DNA from: Roseiarcus sp963820775
GTDB taxonomy: Bacteria > Pseudomonadota > Alphaproteobacteria > Rhizobiales > Beijerinckiaceae
NCBI GenBank assembly: GCA_963820775.1
Contig: CAWGBF010000002.1
Location: 124,001-188,000, forward strand
Direction of reading: 5' to 3'
Length of the DNA: 64,000 nt
The translations under genes were made by a program, and so were the position numbers. The number at the start of each line of letters is the position of its first letter. Positions within the stretch are counted from its first letter, which is position 1. Positions 26,034 through 35,249 of this stretch are shown piece by piece. The notes beneath the pieces are model-generated. The model ran no database searches and was not told the DNA's origin. It worked only from the letters and a program-made list of their open reading frames with translations.

Positions 26034-27052
26034 GGCGCACGGCGGCCGACGCCACGGCGGATCGCCAGAAACAGGATGATAATGGCCTGCAGCACCATGG
26101 TCAGGACACGCGGAATCGACGTCTCGCGCTGCATCGCGAAGCCGCCAGTCTGAAGAGCGGCGAAGAAGACGCCGGCTCCGATCGCGCCAAGCGGATCGCC
26201 ACCGGCAAGCAGCGCGGCCATAAGACCAGACCACGTGTAGCCTGGAGAGATGAGCGCGCCGTCGTGAAAGCGGAATTGGGAGCCGAGGACGATGATCGCA
26301 CCGACCAAACCCGCGACGGCCCCGCTCGAGAACATCACGCGCACCGTCTGCGAAGCGAGCCGAACGCCGCCATAACCCGCAAAGCGCGGGTTGAGTCCCC
26401 TTATCCTCAGTTCGTATCCGCCGACCGTCCTGCGGTCATAGAGGACAACCATCGCCGCCACAGCCGCCATCAGGATAAGCCCGATGTTCAGAGGACCAAG
26501 GATCGTCGCCAGCCGGGCCGCTCGGGGAATCATCGCGGTCTGCGCCAGGCCGGTCGTCGTGTCGCGCAACGGGAATCCGACGATGTAGGAGGTCAGCCCG
26601 ACGGCAGGATAGGAAAGCAGCAGGCTCGAAATCAGCATCGGCACGCCGAGGCGCGTCTCTCCCCAGGCCGCAAGCGCGGCGTAGAGACCTGACGCCAGCA
26701 TCGCTGCGACAATCGCGGCGGCGGCGGCGATTGGCCCCGGCGCCGAAAGATAAAGCGGCGTGAGCGCTGCGACGAGGCCGCCAATCACGAGTTGTCCGTC
26801 CCCGCCAAGATTGATCAGGCCGCCGCGAAGAGGCAGCGCGGCGACCAGCGTCATGCCGACAAGCGGCACGGCCCAGTTCAGAGTATCCGGCAGGTTCCCG
26901 GGCGCGAGCGCGCCGCGCAGGATCGCCCAATAGGCGGTCAACGGATTCCCGCCGGATGCGAGAATGAGAAGCGCGCCCACAGCGACGCCGATCACAATCG
27001 CCAGCGGCGCTGCTGGAACTCGCGAAGGCCGGCGAGATGTCAGGACGCTCAT
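26030..27052 (-). CDS. Nucleoside ABC transporter permease (first)
   Basis: Permease of 340 aa with about eight membrane segments. Typical family landmarks are LVAALPLRGGLINLGGDGQL, GETRLGVPMLISSLLLSYPA, IRGLNPRFAGYGGVRLASQT (coupling helix) and YTWSGLMAALLAGGDPLGA. Pairs with the second permease by a four-base overlap to form the heterodimeric pore; the ATPase gene ends 13 bases upstream. Confidence 0.92.
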   Translation of the reverse strand: MSVLTSRRPSRVPAAPLAIVIGVAVGALLILASGGNPLTAYWAILRGALAPGNLPDTLNWAVPLVGMTLVAALPLRGGLINLGGDGQLVIGGLVAALTPLYLSAPGPIAAAAAIVAAMLASGLYAALAAWGETRLGVPMLISSLLLSYPAVGLTSYIVGFPLRDTTTGLAQTAMIPRAARLATILGPLNIGLILMAAVAAMVVLYDRRTVGGYELRIRGLNPRFAGYGGVRLASQTVRVMFSSGAVAGLVGAIIVLGSQFRFHDGALISPGYTWSGLMAALLAGGDPLGAIGAGVFFAALQTGGFAMQRETSIPRVLTMVLQAIIILFLAIRRGVGRRAP

Positions 27053-27065
27053 GCGAGCGGAGCGC

Positions 27066-28580
27066 TCACGCCGCTTCGCGGATTCGGCCAGCCATAAGAA
27101 AGCCGAGCGTCTCCTCGTCGGCGTCGCCGCTCGGCATGTCAGCGAGAACCCGGCCTTCGAACATCACCAGGATGCGGTCGGAAAGCGCCATGATCTCGCT
27201 GAGCTCTGCCGATACGAGCAAGATGGCGCGACCTTTGTCGCGCTCCGCGATCAGAAGGCGATGGATGAAGTCAGTCGCGCCGACGTCGACCCCGCGCGTC
27301 GGCTGCTCGGCGATCAGCAGCGGCCCCTCATGCGTGAGCTCCCGGGCGACGACCAGCTTCTGCAGGTTGCCGCCTGATAGCGAGCCTACCCGCTGGGCTT
27401 CACCGCCGATCCGAACGTCGAAGCGGGCGACGAGGCGTCGCGCATGGGCCGCGACGGCGCGATGGTCGAGGAGCCCGCGACGAGCGAGCGGCGGCGCGCG
27501 ATGGAAGCTCATCGCCAAATTGTCCGCCGCCGAGGCTTGCAGCGCCGCGCCGGTCGCCGCGCGATCCTCGGGAATGTAGGCCAGGCCCGCGCGGCGATGA
27601 TGCTCAACGTCGGTCCTCGTGACGTCGCTTCCAGCGATTTCCACCCGGCCTTCGTCGGGCGCGCGCAAGCCCGCCAGCGCTTCGATGAGCTCGGTCTGGC
27701 CATTGCCGGCGACGCCGGCGATCCCAACGATTTCTCCGGCGCGGACGGCGAAGCTCACTCGGTCGACTGCCGGCCTGCCCGCGCCCCGCACCGTCAGCCC
27801 CTCAACCTTAAGCATGACGGCGCCAAGCTTCGCCGGGTCCTTCTCGACCATTAGATTGACGGCGCGGCCCGTCATCGCGCGGATGATTTCGGCGGGAGAG
27901 GTTTCCTTCGTCGCCATTGAAGCTGCGACACGTCCGTCGCGAAGAACGGTCACGCGGTCGGCGATCGCCATGGCCTCGTGCAGCTTGTGCGTGACGAAGA
28001 TGACCGTGCGGCCGTTCGCAGTCAGATTGCGGATCACGGCGAAGAAACCATCGCGCTCCTGAGGCGTCAGCACGGCCGTGGGCTCGTCGAGGATCAGGAT
28101 CCTTGCGTCGCGATAGAGCGCCTTCAAAATCTCCACCCTTTGCCGCACGCCGACCGAGAGCCGGCCGACGATCGCGCTCGGGTCGACTTGAAGATGATAG
28201 CGTTCAGCGAGCGCGCCGACTCTCGCGATTGCCGCTGATCGATCGAGGAGCCCGGAGCGCTGCGGCTCGCGGCCGTAGACCACGTTCTCCCAGACCGTCA
28301 GCGAATTGAAGAGCTTGAAGGCCTGGTGAACCATGCTTACGCCCTCAGCAATGGCGTCAAGCGTAGAGCGGTAGCGGACCTCCCTGCCCCGGAGCAGGAT
28401 CCGTCCCTCGTCTGGCGCTTGCATTCCGTAGAGGATCGACATCAATGTCGATTTTCCGGCGCCGTTCTCACCCATGACCACATGCACTTCACCGCGCTCG
28501 ACCGCGAGGTTGACATGGTCGTTGGCGACAAGCGAGCCGTAACGCTTGACGATGCCGATCGCTTCTAACTCGGCCGCCAT
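27066..28580 (-). CDS. Nucleoside ABC transporter ATPase (two-domain)
   Basis: 504-aa fusion of two ABC domains, as in the NupA/RbsA group. The first domain has full motifs: GENGAGKST, HQAFKLFNSLT, LSVGVRQR, ILILDEPTAVL, VTHKLHE. The second has the degenerate Walker A usual for this family (GVAGNGQTE), signature LSGGNLQK and LLIAEQPTRGVDVG, so ATP hydrolysis probably rests mainly on the first site. Transcribed after the BMP binding-protein gene with a 13-base gap. Confidence 0.94.
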   Translation of the reverse strand: MAAELEAIGIVKRYGSLVANDHVNLAVERGEVHVVMGENGAGKSTLMSILYGMQAPDEGRILLRGREVRYRSTLDAIAEGVSMVHQAFKLFNSLTVWENVVYGREPQRSGLLDRSAAIARVGALAERYHLQVDPSAIVGRLSVGVRQRVEILKALYRDARILILDEPTAVLTPQERDGFFAVIRNLTANGRTVIFVTHKLHEAMAIADRVTVLRDGRVAASMATKETSPAEIIRAMTGRAVNLMVEKDPAKLGAVMLKVEGLTVRGAGRPAVDRVSFAVRAGEIVGIAGVAGNGQTELIEALAGLRAPDEGRVEIAGSDVTRTDVEHHRRAGLAYIPEDRAATGAALQASAADNLAMSFHRAPPLARRGLLDHRAVAAHARRLVARFDVRIGGEAQRVGSLSGGNLQKLVVARELTHEGPLLIAEQPTRGVDVGATDFIHRLLIAERDKGRAILLVSAELSEIMALSDRILVMFEGRVLADMPSGDADEETLGFLMAGRIREAA

Positions 28581-28593
28581 CGAACGGCGCAGC

Positions 28594-29604
28594 TCACTTC
28601 GCGAGTTTCATCGGATCTTCGATCTTCAGCTTGCCCGAGACGATCTCGTCGCGGATAGCCTTCACCTTATCGATGACGTCCGGATATTTGGCGATGAGGC
28701 AGCCCGACTTGTCGACACCGGGCTCGAGGCCGGTCAGCGTCATGCCGCCCTCGGACAGGCCCAACGCCGCGACCTGTGGCTGGCCTCCCTTGAATATGCC
28801 GGCGACTCCCTTCTCGACCACGACGTCGGTGCGCTTCTCGACATTGTCCAGCACCAGCCCCGGCGCCTGCGGGCATTGGTTGGTGTCAACGCCAAAAGCC
28901 GCGGCGCCCGGCAAGTCCGCCATCGCTTTGAAAATGCCGCCGTTCGAGCCCGAAGCCGCGGCGAAGACGCGATCGACATTGTCGGACACCATCACGCTTG
29001 CGCGCTGCTGGCCCCTCGCCGGATCGGAGAATGGATTGGCTCCGCCAACCCAAAGGCTCGGCGCCACCGTGACGTCTGGCTTCGCATGCTTCGCGCCTTC
29101 GTTGAAAGCGTCAGTGAAGCGATGGATGAAGGGAATATCGAGCGCGCCAATGGCGCCGACTTTGCCGGTCTTGGTTGTCAGCGCAGCCTCCGCGCCGGCA
29201 AGGAAGCTTGGCTCGTATTCGCGAAACACCGAGCAATAGATGTTCGCATGCAGGGTCTTCGGGCAGGTGTCGACGACAAGGAAATTCACCTTGGGATAGG
29301 CCGCGGCGACGTCCGGCACGATGTCGTTGAACTCGAAGCCGATGGCGACCACCACTTTCGCGCCTTCCTTCGCCGCCGCTTCCAGATTCTGGCGTTGTGT
29401 CGTCGGATCGGCGCTCTCAAAGACCTTGGCGACCGCGCCCAGTTGAGCCGCGACCCTCTCCGTTCCGACCTTTCCCAGCTTGAGAAAGTCGTTCACGCCA
29501 ATCGGATTGGGTGAGACATAGACGATGAGCGGCTTGTCGTCCGCTTTCGCCGCGTGGGCCGTCACGATCATCGCCGCGCCAGCCAGAAGCGCCCCAAGCC
29601 TCAT
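28594..29604 (-). CDS. BMP-family nucleoside-binding lipoprotein-like protein
   Basis: Periplasmic binding protein of 336 aa, Bmp/Med family, which binds purine or pyrimidine nucleosides in known members. A signal peptide (RLGALLAGAAMIVTAHAAKA) has no lipobox Cys, so it is probably free in the periplasm. Family features: PLIVYVSPNPIGVNDFLKLG, AIGFEFNDIVPDVAAAYPKV, SVFREYEPSFLAGAEAAL and GALDIPFIHRF. ATG 29604 is set by GGAGGG seven bases upstream and the signal peptide. First gene of the operon binding protein-ATPase-permease-permease-nucleoside hydrolase. Confidence 0.92.
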   Translation of the reverse strand: MRLGALLAGAAMIVTAHAAKADDKPLIVYVSPNPIGVNDFLKLGKVGTERVAAQLGAVAKVFESADPTTQRQNLEAAAKEGAKVVVAIGFEFNDIVPDVAAAYPKVNFLVVDTCPKTLHANIYCSVFREYEPSFLAGAEAALTTKTGKVGAIGALDIPFIHRFTDAFNEGAKHAKPDVTVAPSLWVGGANPFSDPARGQQRASVMVSDNVDRVFAAASGSNGGIFKAMADLPGAAAFGVDTNQCPQAPGLVLDNVEKRTDVVVEKGVAGIFKGGQPQVAALGLSEGGMTLTGLEPGVDKSGCLIAKYPDVIDKVKAIRDEIVSGKLKIEDPMKLAK

Positions 29605-29973
29605 CGTTCGCCCTCCGGACCTCTGACGCTGCCGCCCTACGATACCCACTGGGCCCAAGGCCGACAACAGCCATCGGCCGCATAATGGACAACAACATTT
29701 CGGGGATACGCAGCTTGCGGGGCCGGCGGATCGCTGCGGCGGCTCGCGCATCGGGGACGATCAGCGAAAAAGTCGATTGAGCGGAAAGACGCGGCGAGCC
29801 CCCTTTTGGGGGGCCGGCTCGGTGCAGACCTTCAGCTCGAAGAATGGCGTTTTACGCCCAAAGAGCGCCGCTTCCTTCCGCGAACGTAGCGGTTTCTCCA
29901 TGCCTAGGCAGCTCAGAAGAGCGCGCCGCATACCTCATGAACGCCGGATATGCGTAAATACAATGCGGACGGC
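29605..29973. other. Intergenic stretch upstream of the nucleoside transport operon
   Basis: About 370 bases with no supported gene. It must contain the promoter of the minus-strand operon. The only structure I see is a small hairpin GCCCCC/GGGGGC at 29798-29814, which could also end transcription of the upstream minus-strand AraD1/GguC gene, though the sequence after it lacks a clear T-tract. Confidence 0.4.
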
Positions 29974-30960
29974 TTAGAGTGCGCGCACCCGCGCTTTCGG
30001 CGGTCTTTCCGTGGTGAGCCGATTGCGTAGCGGCAGGCCGAAGGTCTCGGATTCAATTTCGAACACGTCGCCCTTCTCCGTCTTCACCCCTTCGCTGAAC
30101 GACAGGGTCGCGGTGCCGAAGAAATGGACATGGACGTCGCCCGGGCGGCGGAACAAGCCATATTTGAAGTGATGGGCCTCGAGATTGGCGATCGAATGCG
30201 CCATGTTTTGCTCGCCCGATAGAAACGGCTTTTCCCAGATGACTTCCTTGCCCCGACGGATGCGTGACATGCCGTTTATGTCGGCGGGCAGATCGCCGAC
30301 CAGCAACTCCGGGCCGACGCTCGCTGGCCTGAGCTTCGAATGCGCGAGCCAGAGATAGTTGTGCCGCTCGGTGATGTGGTCGGAGAACTCGTTGCCAAGC
30401 GCAAACCCGACACGGACGGGCGCGCCGCCGTCATCGATAAGGTAAATGCCGACGATCTCCGGCTCCTCGCCGCCGTCGAGCGCGAAAGCCGGGCTGGGCA
30501 AGTCGCCCTCCGGAGCGGCGAGGGATGAACCGTCGCCCTTGTAAAACCATTCGGGCTGCGTGCCGATCTCACTCTTGCCCGGCTTGCCGCCGTCCAGGCC
30601 CATCTTGAACATGCGCATCGAGTCGGTGAGCTTGGAAGGATCGGCAAGATCCTTATGCATCTTGTCGCGCCCTTCCGCCGAACCCAGATGCGTGAGGCCC
30701 GTTCCGGTCACGATCACATGCGCGGGATCCTTGTGGTCAATCGGCGCGAGCACACGTCGCTGCTTCAACGCCCGAGCGAGATCGACCGGCTTGCCAACCC
30801 CACGGTCCGCAATAAGCTTGCGAAATGAGAGGCCCTCGGCAATCGCCTGGCGCGCAAGATCCAACGTCGTGCGCGCCCCCTTGACCAGACGGCTCTCGCC
30901 ACGCGCCGTCACCGCGAGCGCTCGCTTGCCGCTCTCATCGATGAGTTGCGCCAGTCTCAC
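29974..30960 (-). CDS. AraD1/GguC family protein (FAH superfamily)
   Basis: 328-aa member of the fumarylacetoacetate hydrolase superfamily, AraD1/GguC branch, associated with catabolism of sugar acids such as 2-keto-3-deoxy-L-arabonate. Visible: VTGTGLTHLGSAEGRDKMH, PEWFYKGDGSSLAAPEG, FALDGGEEPEIVGIYLI (acidic metal ligands), ALGNEFSDHITERHNYLWLA and HVHFFGTATLSF. GTG start at 30960 overlaps the TGA of the HAD gene (GTGA). Last gene of the UxaA-HAD-AraD1 minus-strand arm under the GntR regulator. Confidence 0.85.
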   Translation of the reverse strand: MRLAQLIDESGKRALAVTARGESRLVKGARTTLDLARQAIAEGLSFRKLIADRGVGKPVDLARALKQRRVLAPIDHKDPAHVIVTGTGLTHLGSAEGRDKMHKDLADPSKLTDSMRMFKMGLDGGKPGKSEIGTQPEWFYKGDGSSLAAPEGDLPSPAFALDGGEEPEIVGIYLIDDGGAPVRVGFALGNEFSDHITERHNYLWLAHSKLRPASVGPELLVGDLPADINGMSRIRRGKEVIWEKPFLSGEQNMAHSIANLEAHHFKYGLFRRPGDVHVHFFGTATLSFSEGVKTEKGDVFEIESETFGLPLRNRLTTERPPKARVRAL

Positions 30961-31640
30961 GCTTCTGTCCCTTCTTCAGCGCCAGAACTCAGGCGCGTTT
31001 CTATCAATTCAAAGATGCGCGGATCGGTGAAATTGCTCGCCGCGAATGTCGCGCCGGCCCCGATCAACGTTCGCAAGTCGAGCGTGGTCATCATGCCCAC
31101 CACGGCGAGCCCCGCGGCGGCGGCGGCCCGAACACCCGAGAGCAAGTCTTCGAAAGCGATCGAATGAGCCGCCAGCGCGCCGGTGTGCTCGAGCGCCGTC
31201 AGATATGGCAAGGGATCCGGTTTCGAGCGCGCAAGCTCGCCGCCGATCACTAGGATCGGCAAACGCTGCCCGATCCCCAACGCCGCGAGGACCTTTTGAG
31301 CATTGGCGCGCGGCGCGTTGGTGACGACTGCGCGCTTGAGCCCGCGCCGGTCGGCAAAGTCGAGCAGCGCGAGGGCGCCCAGAATAGGCTCGAGCGCGCC
31401 CAAATTATCTCGGTAGTCCGCTTCCTTGGCGTCCAGGGCGGCAGCCTGCTTGAGGGGCGACAAGTGCGAGAGGTAACGAGTCGCGATCATTGCGTTGGAA
31501 GCGCCCATAATGTTCGCCGCGTATTCGGAATGATCGAGCTCGATCCCGTGCGGCGCAAACACGCGCTGGAAGGCGACGAGGTGCTCGGGATCACTATCCA
31601 CAAGCGTTCCGTCGAGATCGAACAGAAGCGCGGTTTTCAT
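30957..31640 (-). CDS. HAD-superfamily phosphatase (beta-PGM/GPH-like)
   Basis: 227-aa phosphatase with the HAD motifs in order: FDLDGTLVDSD (nucleophile Asp and acid/base Asp), VVTNAPRAN (motif II Thr), K in GELARSKPDPLPYL (motif III) and FEDLLSGVRAA (motif IV). The cap insertion after motif I makes it subclass I. Probably acts on a phosphorylated sugar or sugar acid, judged from its place between the altronate dehydratase-like and AraD1-like genes; the substrate is not determined. Confidence 0.88.
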   Translation of the reverse strand: MKTALLFDLDGTLVDSDPEHLVAFQRVFAPHGIELDHSEYAANIMGASNAMIATRYLSHLSPLKQAAALDAKEADYRDNLGALEPILGALALLDFADRRGLKRAVVTNAPRANAQKVLAALGIGQRLPILVIGGELARSKPDPLPYLTALEHTGALAAHSIAFEDLLSGVRAAAAAGLAVVGMMTTLDLRTLIGAGATFAASNFTDPRIFELIETRLSSGAEEGTEA

Positions 31641-31690
31641 AACGTCTCGGGTGTTCTGACTCGCGTCCCGATTTCGAAACGCGGCGCTTG

Positions 31691-33211
31691 TCACATCGTC
31701 GCCCCGATCTGCCAGGGCGTGAACTCCGCGTCGCCATACCCTAAGGTTTCTGACTTGGTCCGCTCGCCCGAAGCTACCGCCAGAACCTTGTCGAATATCT
31801 CCTGGCCCTTGTCTGCGATCGAGACGCCGTCGAGGACGTCGCCGCAATTGATGTCCATGTCCTCGATCATCCGGCGGTAAACGTCATTGTTGGTGGCCAG
31901 CTTGACCGAGGGCGTCGGCTTGCAGCCATAAGCCGAGCCGCGCCCGGTGGTGAAGCAGAGAACGTTCGCGCCGCCCGCAACTTGGCCCGTGGCCGACACC
32001 GGGTCATAACCAGGCGTATCCATGAACACGAACCCCTTGGCGGTGACCGGCTGCGCGTATTCATAGACCTCGTTGAGTGCGGTCGTGCCGCCCTTCGCAG
32101 CGGCGCCCAAGGACTTCTCGAGTATCGTCGTCAAGCCCCCTGCCTTGTTGCCGGGCGAAGGATTGTTGTTCATTTCGCCGCCGTTGCGCGCGCAATAATC
32201 CTCCCACCAACGGATGCGCTCGACGAGCTTCTGGCCGATTTCCGGCGTTGCAGCGCGCCGGGTCAGCAGATGCTCGGCCCCATAGATCTCCGGGGTCTCC
32301 GAGAGAATAGCCGTGCCGCCGTTGCGCACCAAGATATCGACCGCGGCGCCAAGCGCGGGATTGGCGGTGACGCCCGAATAACCGTCCGAACCGCCGCACT
32401 GGAGCGCCAGCGTAATTTCGCTCGCGGGCGCGGGCGCTCGCTCAACGCTGTTGAGGGCGGGCAGCATAGTGCGGATATGGTCGACGCCGGCCGCAACCGT
32501 TTTGCGCGTTCCGCCGGTCGCCTGGATCGTCAGGCTGTGGAACGAGTCGCTTTCGACGATCCCGTATTCCTCCTTCATGCGGCCGATCTGAAACACCTCG
32601 CAACCAAGGCCCACCATCAGGGTCGCGCCAATGTTGGGGTTTCCGGCGTAACCCCATTGCGTACGCATGAGCGCGTCGAATCCTTCGCCCTTGGCGGCGA
32701 TGCCACACCCCGTGCCGTGGACGAGCGCGATGATTCCGTCGACATTCGGATAGTCGGCGAGCATGTCCGAGCGTTCGACCTCCTTTGCGATCAGTCGCGC
32801 GACGGTCGCGGAGCAATTCACTGAAGTCAGCACCGCGAGATAGTTGCGTGTCCCGACCTTGCCGTTTGCGCGCCGATAGCCCTCAAAAGTCGGCTGCTCC
32901 TCAGCGGGGAGGATGTTCTCGAGACGCGTATCCTCACCAAAATGATAGTCGCGCGCGAAGTCTTTGACCGCGCAATTGTGCTCGTGCACCCATTCGCCAG
33001 GCGCGATCGGGCGGGAGGCGAAACCAATGATCTGCCCGAACTTGCGGATCGGCGCGCCTTGTTCGACCGAGACTACCGCCATCTTGTGACCCTTCGGAAT
33101 CCGCTGCCGAGCGGCGACGCCTTTCGCTGGCTCGGAGCCGGCTGAAATGTCGTCGATCGCGATGATTACGTTGTCTGAAGGGTCGAGGCGCAGAGCGCGT
33201 GGTGTGGTCAT
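31691..33211 (-). CDS. UxaA/GarD family sugar-acid dehydratase
   Basis: 506-aa dehydratase of the altronate (UxaA)/galactarate (GarD) family. N-terminal SAF domain (LRLDPSDNVIIAIDDISAGS), a linker, then the large domain with GRRANGKVGTRNYLAVL-type start (FEGYRRANGKVGTRNYLAVL), HGTGCGIAAKGEG, LALQCGGSDGYSGVTANPAL, NNNPSPGNKAGGLTTILEKS and the Cys-containing GKP region GRGSAYGCKPTPSVKLATNN. Family members dehydrate altronate, galactarate or similar acids with Fe2+/Mn2+. Context (two FAH-family proteins and a 2-oxoglutarate-semialdehyde-type dehydrogenase) suggests an aldonic or aldaric acid degraded non-phosphorylatively. Confidence 0.92.
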   Translation of the reverse strand: MTTPRALRLDPSDNVIIAIDDISAGSEPAKGVAARQRIPKGHKMAVVSVEQGAPIRKFGQIIGFASRPIAPGEWVHEHNCAVKDFARDYHFGEDTRLENILPAEEQPTFEGYRRANGKVGTRNYLAVLTSVNCSATVARLIAKEVERSDMLADYPNVDGIIALVHGTGCGIAAKGEGFDALMRTQWGYAGNPNIGATLMVGLGCEVFQIGRMKEEYGIVESDSFHSLTIQATGGTRKTVAAGVDHIRTMLPALNSVERAPAPASEITLALQCGGSDGYSGVTANPALGAAVDILVRNGGTAILSETPEIYGAEHLLTRRAATPEIGQKLVERIRWWEDYCARNGGEMNNNPSPGNKAGGLTTILEKSLGAAAKGGTTALNEVYEYAQPVTAKGFVFMDTPGYDPVSATGQVAGGANVLCFTTGRGSAYGCKPTPSVKLATNNDVYRRMIEDMDINCGDVLDGVSIADKGQEIFDKVLAVASGERTKSETLGYGDAEFTPWQIGATM

Positions 33212-33242
33212 GATTGTCGTCTTTTGGTTATGAGGGGAGGTC

Positions 33243-33965
33243 TTATGGGGAGAAAAGTTCCGGCTGTCGTTTGGCGAGATCTTCGAGCCGCGTGGCCGTA
33301 ATCCTGAGGTGCTGCTTCATAGCATCGCACGCGGCGGTCGGATCTTCAGCCTCAATCGCCGCAGCGATCGCGGAATGCTCGTTCAGGCTGGCGCGAAGCT
33401 GCTCGGACGACAACATAGTCAGTCTGCGGGTCCTTTCCAGATGGACACGCAGAGACTGCAGGACATCGGCGGACCGAACCATTCCCAAGCTTGCGGTCAA
33501 TATCTGGTGGAACGCCACGTCGAGTCCGTAAAACGTCGCTCGGTCCTTCTCGGCGACCGCCGCGACTTCCTGCCGGAGGTTGGCGCCGAGCGCATCCTTG
33601 TCGGCGCGGCTCATCCGGCGGGCGGCCTCTGCCGCGATCTCCCCCTCAAGCGCGCTGCGGATGAATAGCCGCTCGCGCGCGTCATTGAGCGAAATCCGCG
33701 CGACGAACGATCCGTGTTGCGGCGCAACGTCAACCAGACGATCGTAGGCTAGGCGGCTGACGGCGGCGGAAACGGGAAAGCGGGAGACGCGCAGTTTTTC
33801 GCACAATCCCGTTTTGTCGATCAAGCTCCCCGGCTCGAGTGCGCCGGAGAGAATCGCTTCCTTCAATTCGCCGTACACGGCGTCCGCCTTCGAATAGGCG
33901 CCTTTTGTCAAATCCTGCCCGCCGCTCAAAGCGAAGAGAGACGCTTCGCCTCCTCCCGCTAACAT
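33243..33965 (-). CDS. GntR-family transcriptional regulator, FCD type
   Basis: 240-aa regulator with an N-terminal winged helix (AVYGELKEAILSGALEPGSL, RVSRFPVSAAVSRLAYDRLV) and a C-terminal helical FCD ligand domain (RLFIRSALEGEIAAEAARRM; metal-site residues D and H in GLDVAFHQIL, then NEHSAIAAAI). It sits between the dehydratase arm it precedes and the divergent FAH gene, so it probably represses both until a sugar-acid effector binds. A perfect palindrome overlaps the ATG at 33965. If that is its operator, translation may start a few codons later, as the homology begins around residue 24. Confidence 0.92.
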   Translation of the reverse strand: MLAGGGEASLFALSGGQDLTKGAYSKADAVYGELKEAILSGALEPGSLIDKTGLCEKLRVSRFPVSAAVSRLAYDRLVDVAPQHGSFVARISLNDARERLFIRSALEGEIAAEAARRMSRADKDALGANLRQEVAAVAEKDRATFYGLDVAFHQILTASLGMVRSADVLQSLRVHLERTRRLTMLSSEQLRASLNEHSAIAAAIEAEDPTAACDAMKQHLRITATRLEDLAKRQPELFSP

Positions 33966-33970
33966 GTTAG
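33959..33970. promoter_or_regulatory. Candidate GntR operator in the divergent region
   Basis: CTAACATGTTAG, a perfect 12-bp dyad, lies in the gap between the divergent GntR gene and the FAH gene (34028). Short AT-centred dyads of this size are usual for FCD-type GntR proteins, so autoregulation and control of both arms from one site is likely. It covers the annotated ATG of the regulator. Confidence 0.55.
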
Positions 33971-34027
33971 AGGCTAGAGATGCGGCGCGGCCACGTCAAT
34001 CCTCAAACGCCGCGCAAGAGGACGCCC

Positions 34028-35206
34028 ATGCCGATGCTCGACTTGCGCGAGGAAACCACGCTGCCCGCGGACGGCTACGCCGGCGCTCTGGCTGCTCGCG
34101 TTTGGAGCCCCGAGGCGAACGGCCCTTCGGTCGTCGCGATCAGGGAGAAGGGCGTTTTCGACATCAGCGTCGCTTTTCCGACCGTGCGTGATCTTTGCGA
34201 AACGCCCTCGCCTGCCCAAGCGCTGCGTGCGGCGGAAGGTCCGTGCCTCGGCGCGCTCGGCGACATTCTCGCCCATACGCCGCGCGACAGCGGAGGATCG
34301 AACACCGCGCGTTTTCTCGCGCCCATCGATCTGCAGGCGATCAAGGCGGCGGGCGTCACATTCGCAGAATCGCTGCTCGAGCGCGTGATCGAAGAACGTG
34401 CGCGCGGCAGTCGGGAAGGCGCGGCGAAGGCGCGCGAGGAGATCGTGAGCGTTCTGGGCGATGATCTCAGCACACTCAAGCCGGGCTCGCCCGCGGCGAT
34501 GCGGCTCAAGGATGCGCTGGTGAAGGCCGGCGCCTGGTCGCAATATCTGGAAGTCGGCATTGGCCCCGACGCGGAGGTGTTCACCAAAAGCCAACCGATG
34601 TCAGCCGTCGGAATCGGCGACGACGCAGGGTTCCACAAGGCCTCCCTCTGGAACAATCCCGAACCCGAGGTCGCGCTCGCGGTCGCCTCTAGTGGGACGA
34701 TTGTCGGCGCAACGCTCGCAAACGACGTCAATCTGCGCGACTTCGAGGGACGCTCGGGCCTCCTGCTCGGCAAGGCAAAAGACCAGAACGCCAGTTGCGC
34801 GATTGGTCCCTTCCTGCGCTTCTTCGATGAGACGTTCACGCTTGACGACGTACGGAAGGCGACAATCTCACTCGTGGTCGAAGGCGAGGACGGCTTTCGT
34901 CTTGACGGTGGCTCGTCGATGGCCAAGATCAGCCGTGATCCGAGCGACCTCGCCGGGCAAACGATCGGCGCAAGTCACGCCTACCCGGACGGGTTTGTTC
35001 TTTTGCTCGGTACGATGTTCGCTCCCGTGGCCGATCGCGGCGCTCCCGGCATGGGTTTCACGCACAAGACAGGCGATATCGTCACGATCAACTCGGAGAA
35101 ACTCGGACGGCTCGTCAATCGCATGCGGCCATGCGAAGAGTGCGAACGATGGACATTCGGCGTTGGAGCGCTGATGCGCAATCTTGCCAAACGGGGCTTG
35201 ATTTAG
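34028..35206 (+). CDS. FAH-family sugar-acid dehydratase (XylX-like)
   Basis: 392-aa protein of the fumarylacetoacetate hydrolase superfamily. The C-terminal FAH fold carries WNNPEPEVALAVASSG (metal-binding Glu pair), GATLANDVNLRDFEGRSGLL, GKAKDQNASCAIGPFLRFFD and LLLGTMFAPV. This is the pattern of 2-keto-3-deoxy-D-xylonate or -L-arabonate dehydratases (Caulobacter XylX group), which make 2-oxoglutarate semialdehyde. That fits the aldehyde dehydrogenase directly downstream. ATG 34028 was chosen over upstream codons because the family homology starts there. Confidence 0.85.
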   Translation: MPMLDLREETTLPADGYAGALAARVWSPEANGPSVVAIREKGVFDISVAFPTVRDLCETPSPAQALRAAEGPCLGALGDILAHTPRDSGGSNTARFLAPIDLQAIKAAGVTFAESLLERVIEERARGSREGAAKAREEIVSVLGDDLSTLKPGSPAAMRLKDALVKAGAWSQYLEVGIGPDAEVFTKSQPMSAVGIGDDAGFHKASLWNNPEPEVALAVASSGTIVGATLANDVNLRDFEGRSGLLLGKAKDQNASCAIGPFLRFFDETFTLDDVRKATISLVVEGEDGFRLDGGSSMAKISRDPSDLAGQTIGASHAYPDGFVLLLGTMFAPVADRGAPGMGFTHKTGDIVTINSEKLGRLVNRMRPCEECERWTFGVGALMRNLAKRGLI

Positions 35207-35249
35207 GCGCTCACACACCGGAAATTTGGTCGATAAGTTAGGACAGAGC

